From positions 1 through 64,000 of the forward strand of contig CAVVVS010000083.1 of NCBI GenBank assembly GCA_963751355.1: DNA of 64,000 nt, read 5' to 3'. Shown here piece by piece: positions 63,320 through 64,000 of this stretch (the first letter of the stretch is position 1; the number at the start of each line of letters is the position of its first letter). Origin of the DNA: CAVVVS01 sp963751355 (GTDB lineage: Bacteria > Bacteroidota > Ignavibacteria > Ignavibacteriales > Ignavibacteriaceae). The position numbers were made by a program, and so were the translations under genes. The notes beneath the pieces are model-generated. The model saw nothing but the letters and a program-made list of their open reading frames with translations. It did not search any database and was not told the origin of the DNA.

Positions 63320-63668
63320 ATTAATTCGTCGAAAATATCATAAAATTGAAATACTATAATCTACAACTTAAATTACCGGAACTAATAATATTTATATTAT
63401 TTGATAAGGTGTGTAAGGCTTTAAAGTACAATTATACGCATTTATTTCAATATAAGATATTATGCGATAATAGAAAGTATTTACAGCTCGAAAGTGTTTT
63501 TTGTCATATTTAAATTGTTGAATTTATGCTTAATAGAATAAATATATAAAAATTTGCTTTAGAAAAAATCCTTAAAATAAATCATTATTAGTTATATTTA
63601 AATCTTAGGAAATCAATTTTTTTAAACTTTATTTCATAAAATAATTATAAATCATTCTCCGGAGAAAT
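63320..63668. other. Divergent promoter region
   Basis: This 349-bp AT-rich region lies between the divergent GNAT/nitrilase operon and the diaminopimelate decarboxylase gene. It should hold promoters for both. No further gene or clear regulatory element was identified. Confidence 0.4.
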
Positions 63669-64000
63669 ATGTTCTATTTTAAATCCGATTATTTTACCTA
63701 TAAAAAGAAAAAACTGTTTTGTGAAGATGTACCGGTTGTAGATATAGTTAAGTCTGCAGGCAGTCCGGTTTATATTTATAGCAAAAAGTTTTTTGAAGAT
63801 CGTTATCACGAATTTGACAATGCATTCAAGGATATTAAGCACACAGTATTTTTTGCAGTTAAATCAAATTTTAATTTAAGTGTAATAAAACTTTTTGCCG
63901 GGATGGGCAGCGGTGTTGATGTAAATTCCGAAGGCGAGTTATACAGAGCATTGGAAACAGGTGTAGATCCTAAAAAAATTATTTTAACGGGAGTAGGAAA
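63669..64000 (+). CDS. lysA: Diaminopimelate decarboxylase, 3' truncated by the window
   Basis: The first 110 codons of a fold-type III PLP decarboxylase are present: FKSDYFTYKKKKLFCEDVPV, GSPVYIYSKKFFEDRYHEF, and the PLP lysine in VFFAVKSNFNLSVIK, followed by GMGSGVDVNSEGELYRALETG and KIILTGVGK. This is the N-terminal barrel of LysA, which forms lysine from meso-diaminopimelate. GGAG lies four bases before the ATG. An ornithine or arginine decarboxylase of the same fold is a less likely alternative. Confidence 0.88.
   Translation, partial: MFYFKSDYFTYKKKKLFCEDVPVVDIVKSAGSPVYIYSKKFFEDRYHEFDNAFKDIKHTVFFAVKSNFNLSVIKLFAGMGSGVDVNSEGELYRALETGVDPKKIILTGVG

Overview
The window looks like chromosomal DNA from a member of the Ignavibacteria/Melioribacter group or a close relative (Bacteroidota-Chlorobi lineage). 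The main evidence is a secreted protein that ends in a type IX secretion sorting domain with the signature YQNYPNPFNP. Other support is the AT-rich coding, the many Spase II lipoproteins, and a secreted glycoside hydrolase repertoire (GH3, GH20). The call is inferred from sequence style, not from a marker gene.

Layout. (1) 1-9.1 kb is a very AT-rich accessory element. It carries a small excisionase-like protein, an XRE regulator, a divergent protein with the catalytic motifs of family A DNA polymerases, several unknown proteins and two lipoprotein-type genes. It ends in a tyrosine recombinase next to a tRNA-Arg(CCT) gene. Its non-coding DNA holds a 57-bp direct repeat, a 34-bp tandem iteron-like repeat, structured leaders and terminators. 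(2) 9.4-12.6 kb holds an acyl-ACP thioesterase and a MocR/PdxR-type regulator, followed by 750 bp of apparently decayed DNA.

(3) 12.6-44.7 kb is the centrepiece: an essentially complete extracellular contractile injection system (eCIS; relatives are Afp, PVC and MAC), transcribed on the minus strand from about 42.97 kb leftwards. In transcription order it encodes a small winged-helix-like protein, sheath, inner tube, a gp51/zinc-ribbon-like assembly protein, a disordered protein, a DUF4255 (Pvc16-like) cap protein, an AAA+ ATPase and a small protein. Then come hub and LysM/gpX-like adaptors, gpD/gp27-like hub, gpV/gp5-like spike, PAAR-like tip, gp25, two baseplate-J proteins, a tail-protein-I-like protein and a giant beta-helix protein. 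The far end is the cargo and accessory zone: a carboxypeptidase-regulatory-fold protein, a DUF4157-HetC fusion that is the best effector candidate, a membrane-anchored PKD-repeat protein, an AvrRpt2-like papain-fold protease lipoprotein, and a secreted protein of unknown function. A sigma-54 activator gene sits directly upstream, and a good -24/-12 (GG-N10-GC) promoter precedes the first gene. The machine is therefore probably switched on by sigma-54.

(4) 45-52.8 kb holds a secreted GH3 beta-xylosidase/glucosidase with a PA14 insert, a large T9SS-sorted protein with a GHSGG nucleophile elbow, and a DUF697-like membrane protein. (5) 52.9-64 kb holds a PCu(A)C/SCO1 copper-delivery pair, a COG1313 radical-SAM protein, a DJ-1/PfpI protein, a GH20 hexosaminidase, a VOC protein, a BamE-like secreted protein, a patch of gene debris, a nitrilase/GNAT pair, and the first 110 codons of diaminopimelate decarboxylase.

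Functions rest on motif and family recognition by eye. No database search or structure prediction was run.
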